This document shows, one piece after another, positions 36,580-44,146 of a stretch of 45,788 nucleotides of DNA (the stretch's first letter is position 1; each line of letters starts with the position of its first letter). The position numbers were made by a program, and so were the translations under genes. The stretch is from Candidatus Doudnabacteria bacterium. Lineage in GTDB: Bacteria; Patescibacteriota; Doudnabacteria; UBA920; O2-02-FULL-48-8. The stretch covers positions 1-45,788 of the forward strand of contig JACPKU010000007.1 in assembly GCA_016186915.1 (NCBI GenBank), given 5' to 3'. The notes beneath the pieces were generated by a model, which was not told the DNA's origin, ran no database searches, and worked only from the letters and a program-made list of their open reading frames with translations.

Positions 36580-37110
36580 TCAAAAATCTATTCCCCGCTG
36601 CGCTAGTATACCTTTGTAATACGGGTGTTTTATCATTCGCATCTCGGTCACTAAGTCCGCAGCCTCGATTAATTTCTTGATGCGCTTATGGCCAGTCAAA
36701 CACAGGTGCACGGATTTGGGTTTGGATTTAATAATTTTTAACACATCGTCTGTACTTAAAAGTTTGGATTCTATCGCAGAGATTGCTTCGTCCAAAACAA
36801 CCAAGTCGTATTTTTTGCTTTTCAAAGCCTTGATACTTTCTTTCATGGCATTCTTTGCGGCCTTTATATGCTCTTCAATCGGTTTGCGATCTCCCAAGAT
36901 GCCCACGAATCCGCGGCCCATTAGTTTAACTTCAACATTTGGCAAGCTCGCTAAAATTTTCCGCTCCCCTGACGGCCAATCACCTTTGACAAATTGCAAA
37001 AATAAAACCTTAAACCCTGTGCCAGCAGCACGTATGGCTAATCCTGCTGCGGCACTAGTTTTTCCCTTTCCATCTCCTATATAAATTAGGGTTAAGCCTT
37101 TTTGATTCAT
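36580..37110 (-). CDS. cobO: Corrinoid adenosyltransferase (CobO/BtuR type)
   Basis: A 176-aa protein with the family P-loop GDGKGKTSAAAGLAIRAAG at about residues 12-30, FLQFVKGDWPSGE, YDLVVLDEAISAI and VHLCLTGHKR. It transfers the adenosyl group of ATP to reduced cobalamin, making adenosylcobalamin and releasing triphosphate. The operon contains no de novo B12 synthesis genes, so it probably acts on salvaged corrinoid and feeds NrdJ. Confidence 0.93.
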   Translation of the reverse strand: MNQKGLTLIYIGDGKGKTSAAAGLAIRAAGTGFKVLFLQFVKGDWPSGERKILASLPNVEVKLMGRGFVGILGDRKPIEEHIKAAKNAMKESIKALKSKKYDLVVLDEAISAIESKLLSTDDVLKIIKSKPKSVHLCLTGHKRIKKLIEAADLVTEMRMIKHPYYKGILAQRGIDF

Positions 37111-37111
37111 G

Positions 37112-37525
37112 CTATCTAATTAAATTTAAGTCAGCATTTAAAATGGTGGGTTTAATGGCTTGCAGCTCAGTTTTGTAGATTGGATTGTCGGGAATTGGGT
37201 TAAGTAAATATATTTTTTGTTTCAAATAATAGGCAAGCGTGATATCCATAAATGAATTGCCGCCAATATAATTCTTAACGCCGTTTTTGTCGTAATTTAG
37301 GATCAACAACGCATCGCTGTTTTTCATACTATTCCAAAACGATTCGATCGCATTCTCGGAAAACTTTTGTTTCAATTTAATTTGTTCTTTCTCTTTCTGC
37401 GTTTTGCCGACCAGTTTCTCGGTATTCAAAGACAAGAATACCTGGTGGCCCATCTGTTCAAGCTTGCGCTTAACCTCCACCATCTGTTCTGCAAATTGCA
37501 TACTCCCACCCACGGCGATTTTCAT
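37112..37525 (-). CDS. Nucleoside 2-deoxyribosyltransferase-like protein
   Basis: From the ATG at 37525 (GAAAGAGAA upstream) the protein has 137 residues. It starts MKIAVGGSMQFAEQMVEVKRKLEQMGHQVFL and has DALLILNYDKNGVKNYIGGNSFMDITLAYYLKQKIYLLNPI, the Rossmann-like pattern with the NYIGGN loop of this superfamily. The in-frame extension to 37600 crosses a hairpin and is not used. It may act on deoxynucleosides, which would fit dNTP metabolism beside nrdJ, but many relatives are uncharacterised. It is 1 bp from cobO. Confidence 0.7.
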   Translation of the reverse strand: MKIAVGGSMQFAEQMVEVKRKLEQMGHQVFLSLNTEKLVGKTQKEKEQIKLKQKFSENAIESFWNSMKNSDALLILNYDKNGVKNYIGGNSFMDITLAYYLKQKIYLLNPIPDNPIYKTELQAIKPTILNADLNLIR

Positions 37526-37559
37526 AAATTCTCTTTCGCTCCAAGCATAATTTTTAAGG

Positions 37560-37580
37560 CGGCGGTAACCCGCCGCCTTT
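37560..37580. repeat. GGCGGCGG/CCGCCGCC hairpin
   Basis: An 8-bp GC hairpin between nrdJ and the deoxyribosyltransferase-like gene. It has a pyrimidine-rich tail on the plus strand and could attenuate operon transcription. Confidence 0.55.
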
Positions 37581-37601
37581 CCTTTCTTTTCTTTATTCAC
37601 T

Positions 37602-37737
37602 TTCGAAATGCGGAACGCGAGGCGACGGGCTGCAAATTAACCCGCGCAGCACGACGGTGCAAGCGAGTAGGCTGCTCCGCCAGCAGGCGGAGACAGCCGG
37701 TAATTTACAGTCTGTCGCCGAGCATTAACATTTCGAA
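37602..37737. other. Structured inverted-repeat element (AAATTAGCC family, copy B)
   Basis: Nested pairing: TTCGAAATG/CATTTCGAA, GGCGAC/GTCGCC, AAATTA/TAATTT, GGCT/AGCC and CTCCGCC-AGCA-GGCGGAG. The core matches copy A (41318-41422) with paired substitutions. Its right arm includes the nrdJ stop codon. Confidence 0.75.
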
Positions 37738-40331
37738 TACCCACACATTTCGCATTTCGTACACCCTTCTGCCATCACCAGCATATTCCCGCACTCTGGA
37801 CAAGCCGGGGCATGGCCCAAATCCGCCACTGACACTTTCTGCGCCACCATGGTCGTGCCATTGGTCTTGATCTCCGTGGTCACTGACTCATACACCAATT
37901 CTTCTTGCGGCTGGACTAATTTCGGCTCGATCTTGGGCAAATCAAGTTTCAGAGTGGTTTGTCCGCGCTTGGTGTGATTTTCCAAAACATTGGCAATCGC
38001 ATCCGGCAGAGACAAAATCCGCTCGCCGTTGTGAAATACCGGATCCGGCCCTCGGATGCCTTTGAGCTGGTCAATCACGTCAGAGATAGAGATTCCAGAA
38101 CGCAAAGACAGAGAAATCATCCGACAGATCGCCTCGGTTTGCGCGCCAAAGAACCCACCAGCCTTACCCAGCTGGGAAAAAACTTCAAACGGTCCGGTTT
38201 CGTCTTCGTTGATGGTCACGTAAAGATTGCCGTATGCTGTGGATATTTTATAGGTTGAACCCTGCATCACATCCGGCCGTTCTCTGGGTGAGATGTGTCC
38301 TATGTTCACAAGCCCTGGATTGGACTTAAGCTCTGGCGCCATTTCTATCTTTTGGTTCTTGGCCTCCACCTGTTCGGCTGCGTCCTTGCCCAATTTTTTA
38401 TGATCCACGGCCAAAATCTGCTCGTCTCTGGAACCGTCCCGATAAATCGTCCCGCCTTTGCAGCCTAGGTCATACATGGTTTCGTACAATTTTTTGGTTT
38501 GCTCAACAGTGTAATTTTCCGGCGCATTCACGGTCTTGCTAATTGCACTGTCAGTCCAGCGCTGCACCGCGGCCTGCACGGCCACGTGTTCTTCCGGACT
38601 TAACTCCATGGCAGTCGCATAATAATCCGGCAGCTCCTCGCCCGGATGCTCATCCAGCCAATTTTTGGCCAACTTAATATGCTCCTGATGCACACCAAGC
38701 CGGGATTTGCGAAAATAAGTCCAAGAAAAAAACGGCTCAATCCCAGTAGAAGTGCCGACCATCGTCCCTACCGTGCCTGTGGGCGCTTGGGTCATGATAG
38801 TGACATTGCGGATGCCGTACTGGCCGACCAAATGGCGGATATAGTCTGGCATCTGCTTCATATAGCCGCTTTGTAAAAATTTTTCTTTGTCGAATCTCGG
38901 AAACGAGCCTTTCTCGCGCGCCAAATCCACTGAAGTTTCGTAGGCCACCACTGCGATGTACTGGTACAGTTTGTCGATAAACTTCACGGCTTCCGGTGAG
39001 CCATACCGCAGCCCCAGATGAATCAGCATCTCTGCCAAACCGATCGTACCCATACCCACCCGGCGCTCGCTCATCTGCTGAAGCTTGTTCTCCTCAAAAA
39101 AGTAAGGGGTGGCGTCAATCACGTTGTCCTGGAAACGCACCGCAGAAGACACCGTGGTTTTAAGTTTGTTCCAATCCACGTCCTTTTTCTCCATGTCCAC
39201 GTGCTTGGCCAAATTAACATGTCCCAAATTGCACACGCCCCAAGCCGGCAGTGGCTGTTCACCGCAGGGATTGGTGCAGGAAAGAGGGGCAAAGTACCAA
39301 GAGTTGGAATAATGATTCGCTCGATCTATAAAATACATTCCCGGTTCAGCCGAAGCCCAGGCAGAAGAAATGATGTTGTCCCAGATATCCCGCGCCTTCA
39401 CGGTTTTATGCTTGACCACCTTGCCGCCCACTTGCTTCCAGCGCTTGATGTCTCCGTTCCAATACTCTTTATACAAAGGATCAGAAGGGTCAGGAAAAAT
39501 CAGATCCCAGGCTTCGTCATTTTTTACAGCTTGCATAAAGTCATCGGTAATTCCGACCGAAATGTTCGCGTTGGTAATTTTGCCCGCTTCTTTTTTGGAA
39601 TTAATAAAATCCAAAACATCGGGATGCCAGACATTGAGAATGAGCATCAGCGCTCCTCGCCGCGAGCCCCCTTGTTCAATCAGGCCAGTGACAAAGCTAT
39701 ACAAAGACGCCCAGGATACGGCGCCTGAAGACCGGCCGTTTACGCCTTTCACATAGGAATACCGAGGGCGCAGGGAAGAAACATTGATGCCCACCCCGCC
39801 GCCGCGCGACATAATTTCGGCCATTTGCGTCAAAGTTTCAAAAATCCCACCCCGGCTGTCGTCAGGAGACGGGATCACATAGCAATTATAAAAAGTTAAA
39901 TTCTGACCGGTGCCGGCGCCGGTAAAAATTCTGCCGGCAGGCACGTATTTCCAATCATCCATCAGTTCCCGGAACCTGCCTTCCCATTCTGCCTGCAATT
40001 CCTCGGTTTCCTCCACGCTGGCCACGTGGCGCGCCACCCGATCAAACATTTGTTCTGGTGCAGTTTCCAAAGGCTTGTCCACATGCTCGACTGCCCGCGT
40101 CTCTGTGGAGCCATCGCGCATCTTCACGGTCACCTGCCGGTTTGTTTCATCAATGCTTTCCACTGTGCCAATCTCTCGGTGTCCGGTTTTGAGATTGACG
40201 CAGACCACGGCCAAATCGCCGATCTTCAAGGTTTCTTTCTTTGCATCTTTTACCGCGTATCGATCCAGAAAAATTTTTTCACCCAGTTCGCTTAAGGCAT
40301 TTTTGGTTCTTGCCTGCAAGTTCTCGTGCAT
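37725..40331 (-). CDS. nrdJ: Adenosylcobalamin-dependent (class II) ribonucleotide reductase
   Basis: An 868-aa enzyme. After an N-terminal part with a small beta domain at about residues 36-90 (IGDLAVVCVNLKTGHREIG), the barrel follows: VPAGRIFTGAG, FYNCYVIPSP, SRGGGVGINVSSLRP, then SCTNPCGEQPLPAWGVCNLG at about 351-370 with the active-site Cys in NPCGE, and MTQAPTGTVGTMVGTSTGIEPFF. The C-terminus has a Cys-rich zinc-ribbon-like tail (CPECGN...CTKCEMCGYSKC) that also carries the redox cysteines. It makes deoxynucleotides using adenosylcobalamin and no oxygen. No other RNR is seen in the window. It follows nrdR by 130 bp. Confidence 0.95.
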   Translation of the reverse strand: MHENLQARTKNALSELGEKIFLDRYAVKDAKKETLKIGDLAVVCVNLKTGHREIGTVESIDETNRQVTVKMRDGSTETRAVEHVDKPLETAPEQMFDRVARHVASVEETEELQAEWEGRFRELMDDWKYVPAGRIFTGAGTGQNLTFYNCYVIPSPDDSRGGIFETLTQMAEIMSRGGGVGINVSSLRPRYSYVKGVNGRSSGAVSWASLYSFVTGLIEQGGSRRGALMLILNVWHPDVLDFINSKKEAGKITNANISVGITDDFMQAVKNDEAWDLIFPDPSDPLYKEYWNGDIKRWKQVGGKVVKHKTVKARDIWDNIISSAWASAEPGMYFIDRANHYSNSWYFAPLSCTNPCGEQPLPAWGVCNLGHVNLAKHVDMEKKDVDWNKLKTTVSSAVRFQDNVIDATPYFFEENKLQQMSERRVGMGTIGLAEMLIHLGLRYGSPEAVKFIDKLYQYIAVVAYETSVDLAREKGSFPRFDKEKFLQSGYMKQMPDYIRHLVGQYGIRNVTIMTQAPTGTVGTMVGTSTGIEPFFSWTYFRKSRLGVHQEHIKLAKNWLDEHPGEELPDYYATAMELSPEEHVAVQAAVQRWTDSAISKTVNAPENYTVEQTKKLYETMYDLGCKGGTIYRDGSRDEQILAVDHKKLGKDAAEQVEAKNQKIEMAPELKSNPGLVNIGHISPRERPDVMQGSTYKISTAYGNLYVTINEDETGPFEVFSQLGKAGGFFGAQTEAICRMISLSLRSGISISDVIDQLKGIRGPDPVFHNGERILSLPDAIANVLENHTKRGQTTLKLDLPKIEPKLVQPQEELVYESVTTEIKTNGTTMVAQKVSVADLGHAPACPECGNMLVMAEGCTKCEMCGYSKC

Positions 40332-40367
40332 GTTTGTTTCCTTTAGTTAATTCTTTAATTATAATAG

Positions 40368-40463
40368 CGATCCGAATGATCCAAATCATCATCCGAATTA
40401 TCCGAATCTTAAACTCAAATTATTCGTGTCATTCGGATGTCATTCGTAGATTGGGATCGCATT
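40368..40463. repeat. GCGATCC/GGATCGC palindromic repeat, copy 2
   Basis: Outer GCGATCC and GGATCGC enclose several ATCCGAAT/ATTCGGAT units. Homologous to 24008-24105. It fills the gap between nrdR and nrdJ. Confidence 0.7.
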
Positions 40464-40920
40464 AAAGTTTTTTCGCTTCGCGGACGAATTCGTCTACGTC
40501 CTGGAATTGCCTGTACACGGAGGCAAAACGAATGTAAGCCACCTGGTCTTTCTTTTTAATCTGTTTCATCACAATACTGCCGATGTCTTTGCTGCCAATC
40601 TCGCTTTTCCCGCTTTTTTGAATGTCCTGTTCAATCGCGGATACAATCTGGATAAAATCATCTCGGGTCAGCGGCCGTTTTTCAAATGCCTTGCGGATAC
40701 CCGACTCGATCTTTTCCCGCATATACGGCTGCTTGGTGCCGTCGCGCTTAACCACGGTCAGATCCAGAATTTCCATCTCCTCATGGGTGGAGAACCGAAA
40801 ACCGCATTTAATGCATTCGCGCCTGCGGCGAATCGCCATACCTTCGTTAAGCGGCCGGGAATCTAGGACTTTGGTATCTTCATGAGAACACTTGGGGCAC
40901 TTCATAAATTTTGGGCTCAA
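40462..40920 (-). CDS. nrdR: Transcriptional repressor NrdR
   Basis: A 152-aa protein with the N-terminal zinc ribbon MKCPKCSHEDTKVLDSRPLNEG...RRRRECIKCGFRFSTHE and the ATP-cone domain from about residue 53 (VVKRDGTKQPYMREKIESGIRKAFEKRPL). It senses dATP/ATP and represses ribonucleotide reductase genes through paired NrdR boxes. Such boxes lie at its own promoter (41034-41049, 41067-41082), so it should control itself and nrdJ downstream. Confidence 0.96.
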   Translation of the reverse strand: MSPKFMKCPKCSHEDTKVLDSRPLNEGMAIRRRRECIKCGFRFSTHEEMEILDLTVVKRDGTKQPYMREKIESGIRKAFEKRPLTRDDFIQIVSAIEQDIQKSGKSEIGSKDIGSIVMKQIKKKDQVAYIRFASVYRQFQDVDEFVREAKKL

Positions 40921-41033
40921 AAAAAATAAAAGAGATTACTCCTGGATTAAGCCTCTCGGTTAAGCTTGTCAAAATGAACGAACTATGTTTGATTTCGATT
41001 TTGTGCCTGCAAACCTTAAGATTTCAAGGTTCA

Positions 41034-41082
41034 ACACAATATATAGTATTAACCTTATTTAATATAGCCCTATATATAGAAC
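41034..41082 (-). promoter_or_regulatory. Pair of NrdR boxes
   Basis: Box 1 is ACACAATATATAGTAT (41034-41049). Box 2 has the core CTATATATAG (41070-41079). Both fit the consensus aCaCwAtATaTwGtgt well in the core. Their centres are 33 bp apart, about three helical turns, as NrdR requires. Confidence 0.85.
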
Positions 41083-41089
41083 CTGTCAA
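41061..41089 (-). promoter_or_regulatory. Promoter of nrdR-nrdJ
   Basis: TTGACA (41089-41084), a 17-bp spacer and TATATT (41066-41061) on the minus strand; start near 41054. NrdR box 2 lies inside the spacer and box 1 just downstream of the start. Confidence 0.85.
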
Positions 41090-41317
41090 AAATCGGTTTT
41101 TCCGCAATTTTTTCAAATTTTCCCATAATCTGGAAAAACTTATCAACAAAATCGCCCCTCCCAAAGTTTTCAATGTCAAGGCCAAAGCCAAAGACAAAAA
41201 TGGGATGATAACGTTGTAGAAAAGCATGATTATAATAATTCTGGGTCTCGCCCCGTACCTCCCTTGCCGGCAGGCAGGATGGTGCGGGGTCAAGGCCTCT
41301 CAATCCCTTCTTTTTAG

Positions 41318-41422
41318 CGAGAGATGGATATAAAACTAGCCTGCGCAGCACGGCGGTGCGAGCAAGCAGGCCGCCCCGCCAGCAGGCGGGGACGGCCGAT
41401 AGTTTTATAGCCCATCTCGAGC
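41318..41422. other. Structured inverted-repeat element (AAATTAGCC family, copy A)
   Basis: Nested pairing: GCGAGAGATGG with CCATCTCGAGC, ATAAAACTA/TAGTTTTAT, GGCC/GGCC and CCCCGCC-AGCA-GGCGGGG, plus GCAC/GTGC on the 5' side. It has the same orientation as copy B. A and B bracket nrdR-nrdJ. Confidence 0.75.
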
Positions 41423-41443
41423 GGCATATGCCCGAGCGCTTTC

Positions 41444-41472
41444 TTGACAAACTTTTTTTTGAGGTTTAAGAT
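41444..41472 (+). promoter_or_regulatory. Promoter of the riboswitch-controlled operon
   Basis: TTGACA (41444-41449), a 17-bp spacer and TAAGAT (41467-41472). The predicted start is near 41479, giving a leader of about 365 nt. Confidence 0.8.
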
Positions 41473-41504
41473 CAATTTACCTTAATAAATTAATATCCAG
41501 ATAA

Positions 41505-41745
41505 CTCCCCGCAAGGGGTCGGTTAGGGAAACCGGTGCGTTCGTCTCTAAAAAAGACACTAGTCCGGTGCTGTGCCGCAACTGTAATTGTATCTTTCAGT
41601 TTAGTTCTCCCCTTTTAGGGGAGATGTCACGAAGTGACAGAGAGGTCTATAACCCTCTCTCGGCGCTTCGCGCCACTCTCTCCCTCAAGGGAGAGAGTTA
41701 AGCTGAAGATTACATAAGCCAGAGTACTAACCAGTTATTTTGCCA
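41505..41745 (+). promoter_or_regulatory. Cobalamin riboswitch
   Basis: It contains the conserved blocks of the B12 aptamer in order: TAGGGAA (41524-41530), CCGGTG (41532-41537), GTCCGGTGCTG, GCCGCAACTGT (41574-41584, the B12 box) and AGCCAGAGTAC (41717-41727), closed by GGTTAG/CTAACC. The side stem between the B12 box and AGCCAGA (ATCTTTCAG/CTGAAGAT) is enlarged by about 100 nt of tandem hairpins (41601-41702). A terminator hairpin follows at 41799-41832. B12 binding should switch the downstream genes off. Confidence 0.9.
41601..41702. repeat. Palindrome array inserted in the riboswitch side stem
   Basis: Five consecutive hairpins: CTCCCC/GGGGAG, TGTCAC/GTGACA, AGAGAG/CTCTCT, GGCGC/GCGCC and CTCTCTCCC/GGGAGAGAG. 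The last is identical to the repeat beside the DUF559 gene (34639-34662). Confidence 0.85.
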
Positions 41746-41798
41746 GTTACTCTCTCTTCGAGCAAAGAGAAGGGATTTTGTTTTCTCCAAAAAACAAT

Positions 41799-41832
41799 CT
41801 TACCCGTCTCTTAACCAAGACGGGTAATTTTT
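41799..41832 (+). terminator. Riboswitch-controlled intrinsic terminator
   Basis: CTTACCCGTCT...AGACGGGTAATTTTT ends directly before the coding region. It is the probable expression platform of the cobalamin riboswitch. Confidence 0.85.
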
Positions 41833-41844
41833 ATGGAGAAAAAT

Positions 41845-43644
41845 ATGAGAAAACGAACTGCTTGGGTTTTAATCGGGTTACTAATTTATTTTCCGCTCAA
41901 CGCCTTAGCAACATTTAACTCTTCCGGAGCACAGAGTTACCTTTTGGCGCACGGCAGCAACCCCTGGTCTACGATCGCATTGGTTTCGCTGAACGCTTCC
42001 TCGATACCCACCAATCATCTGACCAATGTTTCCGGTAATTCAGCAATCGAGTACGCCGCCCCGATCCTGGCTATAACCGCGCTGAACAAAGATCCAAGAA
42101 GCTTTGGCAGTACTGACTTGGTTTCGAAGTTAAAATCTTTTCACGACAACGGCCAAATTGGCGATCCCGTAACCCTCAACGACGATTTATTCGGCATCTT
42201 GGCTCTGGTTTCCGCAGGAGAAAGCAAGGCTAGCCCAATCCTTACAGATGCCAAAAACTTTTTGACCTCAAACCAAAACCCAGACGGCGGCTGGGGATTT
42301 ACCACAAGTAGTCCGTCGGATACTAATATGACCGCGGCGGGTATCTTGGCCTTAAAATCTTTAGACATTAACACTGCTGATAATCACATCCAATCGGCCT
42401 TGAACTATTTACAAGCCGCGCAGAACGATGACGGCGGCTTTCCTTATGACCCCCAAAGCTCATTTGGCACAGCTTCTGATTCTTCCTCAACTGCTTGGGT
42501 AATCTGGGCGCTGAACAGCCTTAACATCAATCCCGCGACCTGGAACAAAACCGGCGGGAACCCAACTAGTTATCTGGAAAGCACGCAAACTAACAGTGGC
42601 TTTTTTGAGTATCAATCCGGCTCAGGCGAAGACGCTTTTTCTGCCATCACCACGGCTTACGCTGCAATCGCGCTGCAAGGGAAAACTCTACCGCTAAACA
42701 TTATCAAGTCGGCAAGCAGTCTGCCAGTGATTCCTTTCCGCATTGAAGGATCCCAGTCCACGGTTTGTGAAGGGTCCATCCCTGGCCCGACTGCTTTGGA
42801 TGTAGTGAAAAATGCCGCTGAAATTTGCAACTTCACTTACAATGTCCAGGAACTTAGCTTCGGTCCTTATCTAAAACAAATCAACAATGACACGGCGCAA
42901 GGCTTGATTGGCTGGATCTATCTGGTCAATAACACTCCTCCCAGCGTGGGAGCGGCTGACTTTGTGCTTGGAGCCTCTGACGAACTGCTCTGGTTCTATG
43001 GTAACTTTGACGATAAACCTACCCGATTAAACTTATCCAATCCCCAAATCAGTACAAACCAATCAGCCACAGTAACAGTGGAGTCATTTGCCAACAATAC
43101 CTGGACGCCTCTCAACGCCGCTGAAGTATTTTATGCAACCAGTACTGCCACCACTGGCGCAAATGGACAGGCAACCATCAGCCCAGATGACGGCTTCTAC
43201 AAAATCTACGCAGAGAAACAAGGATTTATCCGCAGCAACCGCAAGCTTCTGAAAGTTGGCGAACCTGCGCAAGGATCAGTCAACCTTTCTGCCAATGTTT
43301 TACCGGGTGACGTGCTTGGCGAAGATAACGAACAATCTTCAGTGAGCTTCACCATGGATCTGAACAGTGTTGATTTTGGCACGCTTAATCCCGGCACAGA
43401 AAAATCCCAAACCATCAAGCTTACCAACACTGGCTCAACTGCCCTGACAATAGAGAGTATTGTGGAAGGTGATAGTCTGTTTGTTGATCATCTGCTCATT
43501 GATCAAAGCTTGTGGAAAGTGTTCAGCACAAAGCTGGCCGTGGATCAAGCAAAAAGCCAGCAGCTCAAACTTAAGATTCCTGCCAGCTATTCAGGCAGCG
43601 GCAGCAAAACCGGCACCCTGACTTTCTGGGCACAAGCCAACTAA
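41845..43644 (+). CDS. Secreted transcobalamin/intrinsic-factor-like B12-binding protein
   Basis: A 599-aa protein. I use the ATG at 41845, because GGAG lies at the right distance and the ATG at 41833 is in the terminator T run. The signal peptide is RTAWVLIGLLIYFPLNALA. Residues about 20-285 are alpha/alpha-barrel repeats of the squalene-cyclase/prenyltransferase type (NQNPDGGWGF, AQNDDGGFPYD). Residues about 300-390 are a DUF4430 domain (GPTALDVVKNAAEICNF, LIGWIYLVNNTPPSVGAADFVL). Two beta-sandwich modules follow; the last (VDFGTLNPGTEKSQTIKLTNTGS) is ASH/HYDIN-like. The first two domains are the order found in animal intrinsic factor and transcobalamin. Riboswitch control supports B12 capture. 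It has no membrane anchor of its own. Confidence 0.82.
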   Translation: MRKRTAWVLIGLLIYFPLNALATFNSSGAQSYLLAHGSNPWSTIALVSLNASSIPTNHLTNVSGNSAIEYAAPILAITALNKDPRSFGSTDLVSKLKSFHDNGQIGDPVTLNDDLFGILALVSAGESKASPILTDAKNFLTSNQNPDGGWGFTTSSPSDTNMTAAGILALKSLDINTADNHIQSALNYLQAAQNDDGGFPYDPQSSFGTASDSSSTAWVIWALNSLNINPATWNKTGGNPTSYLESTQTNSGFFEYQSGSGEDAFSAITTAYAAIALQGKTLPLNIIKSASSLPVIPFRIEGSQSTVCEGSIPGPTALDVVKNAAEICNFTYNVQELSFGPYLKQINNDTAQGLIGWIYLVNNTPPSVGAADFVLGASDELLWFYGNFDDKPTRLNLSNPQISTNQSATVTVESFANNTWTPLNAAEVFYATSTATTGANGQATISPDDGFYKIYAEKQGFIRSNRKLLKVGEPAQGSVNLSANVLPGDVLGEDNEQSSVSFTMDLNSVDFGTLNPGTEKSQTIKLTNTGSTALTIESIVEGDSLFVDHLLIDQSLWKVFSTKLAVDQAKSQQLKLKIPASYSGSGSKTGTLTFWAQAN

Positions 43645-43648
43645 ACTT

Positions 43649-44146
43649 ATGAAAAAAATCTGGCTTTCGGCTCTGCTGTTTCCTTCTATGGTGTCTGCCG
43701 CTGGCATTGATATTAGTCCTGCCAAGATCGATCTGGAAACCCACAAAGACCAGACAGCAGAACAAGTAATCACGGTGGCAAATCCCACTGCAGATGTGCA
43801 GGTGTTCGAAGTGTATGCAGATGATTTTAAAAATCTGTTTACCTTTACACCTGCCAGTTTTACCCTGGAAGCAGGCGAGAGAAAAACAGTAACCCTTAGT
43901 TTTGATGGTAAGTCAACCGATTCGGCATTGCTGTCCACCAATATCTCGGTGCTGGCCACCCCTCTGGCAGACGCCAGATTTAATGCCAACACTGGGGTCA
44001 AGATCCCGACCACGGTAAGAATCTCGGAAGGCGGTAATTCTTCGAACTGGGTAAACAAGGATCTGATATTTTTTGGAACGCTTGGACTAGTTCTGCTTTA
44101 CTTAATCTTCAGACTCATCAAAGCCAAGCAGGATCACAATATCTAA
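43649..44146 (+). CDS. Membrane-anchored Ig-like (pili-chaperone-type) partner of the B12-binding protein
   Basis: A 165-aa protein with a signal peptide (IWLSALLFPSMVSA), a single beta-sandwich starting GIDISPAKIDLETHKDQTAEQVITVANPTADVQVFEVY, and a C-terminal membrane helix (LIFFGTLGLVLLYLIFRLI) with a basic tail. The fold resembles P-pilus chaperone or MSP-like Ig domains. It starts 4 bp after the B12-binding protein gene and shares its riboswitch. I infer that it tethers that protein, or its cargo, at the cell surface. Confidence 0.8.
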   Translation: MKKIWLSALLFPSMVSAAGIDISPAKIDLETHKDQTAEQVITVANPTADVQVFEVYADDFKNLFTFTPASFTLEAGERKTVTLSFDGKSTDSALLSTNISVLATPLADARFNANTGVKIPTTVRISEGGNSSNWVNKDLIFFGTLGLVLLYLIFRLIKAKQDHNI

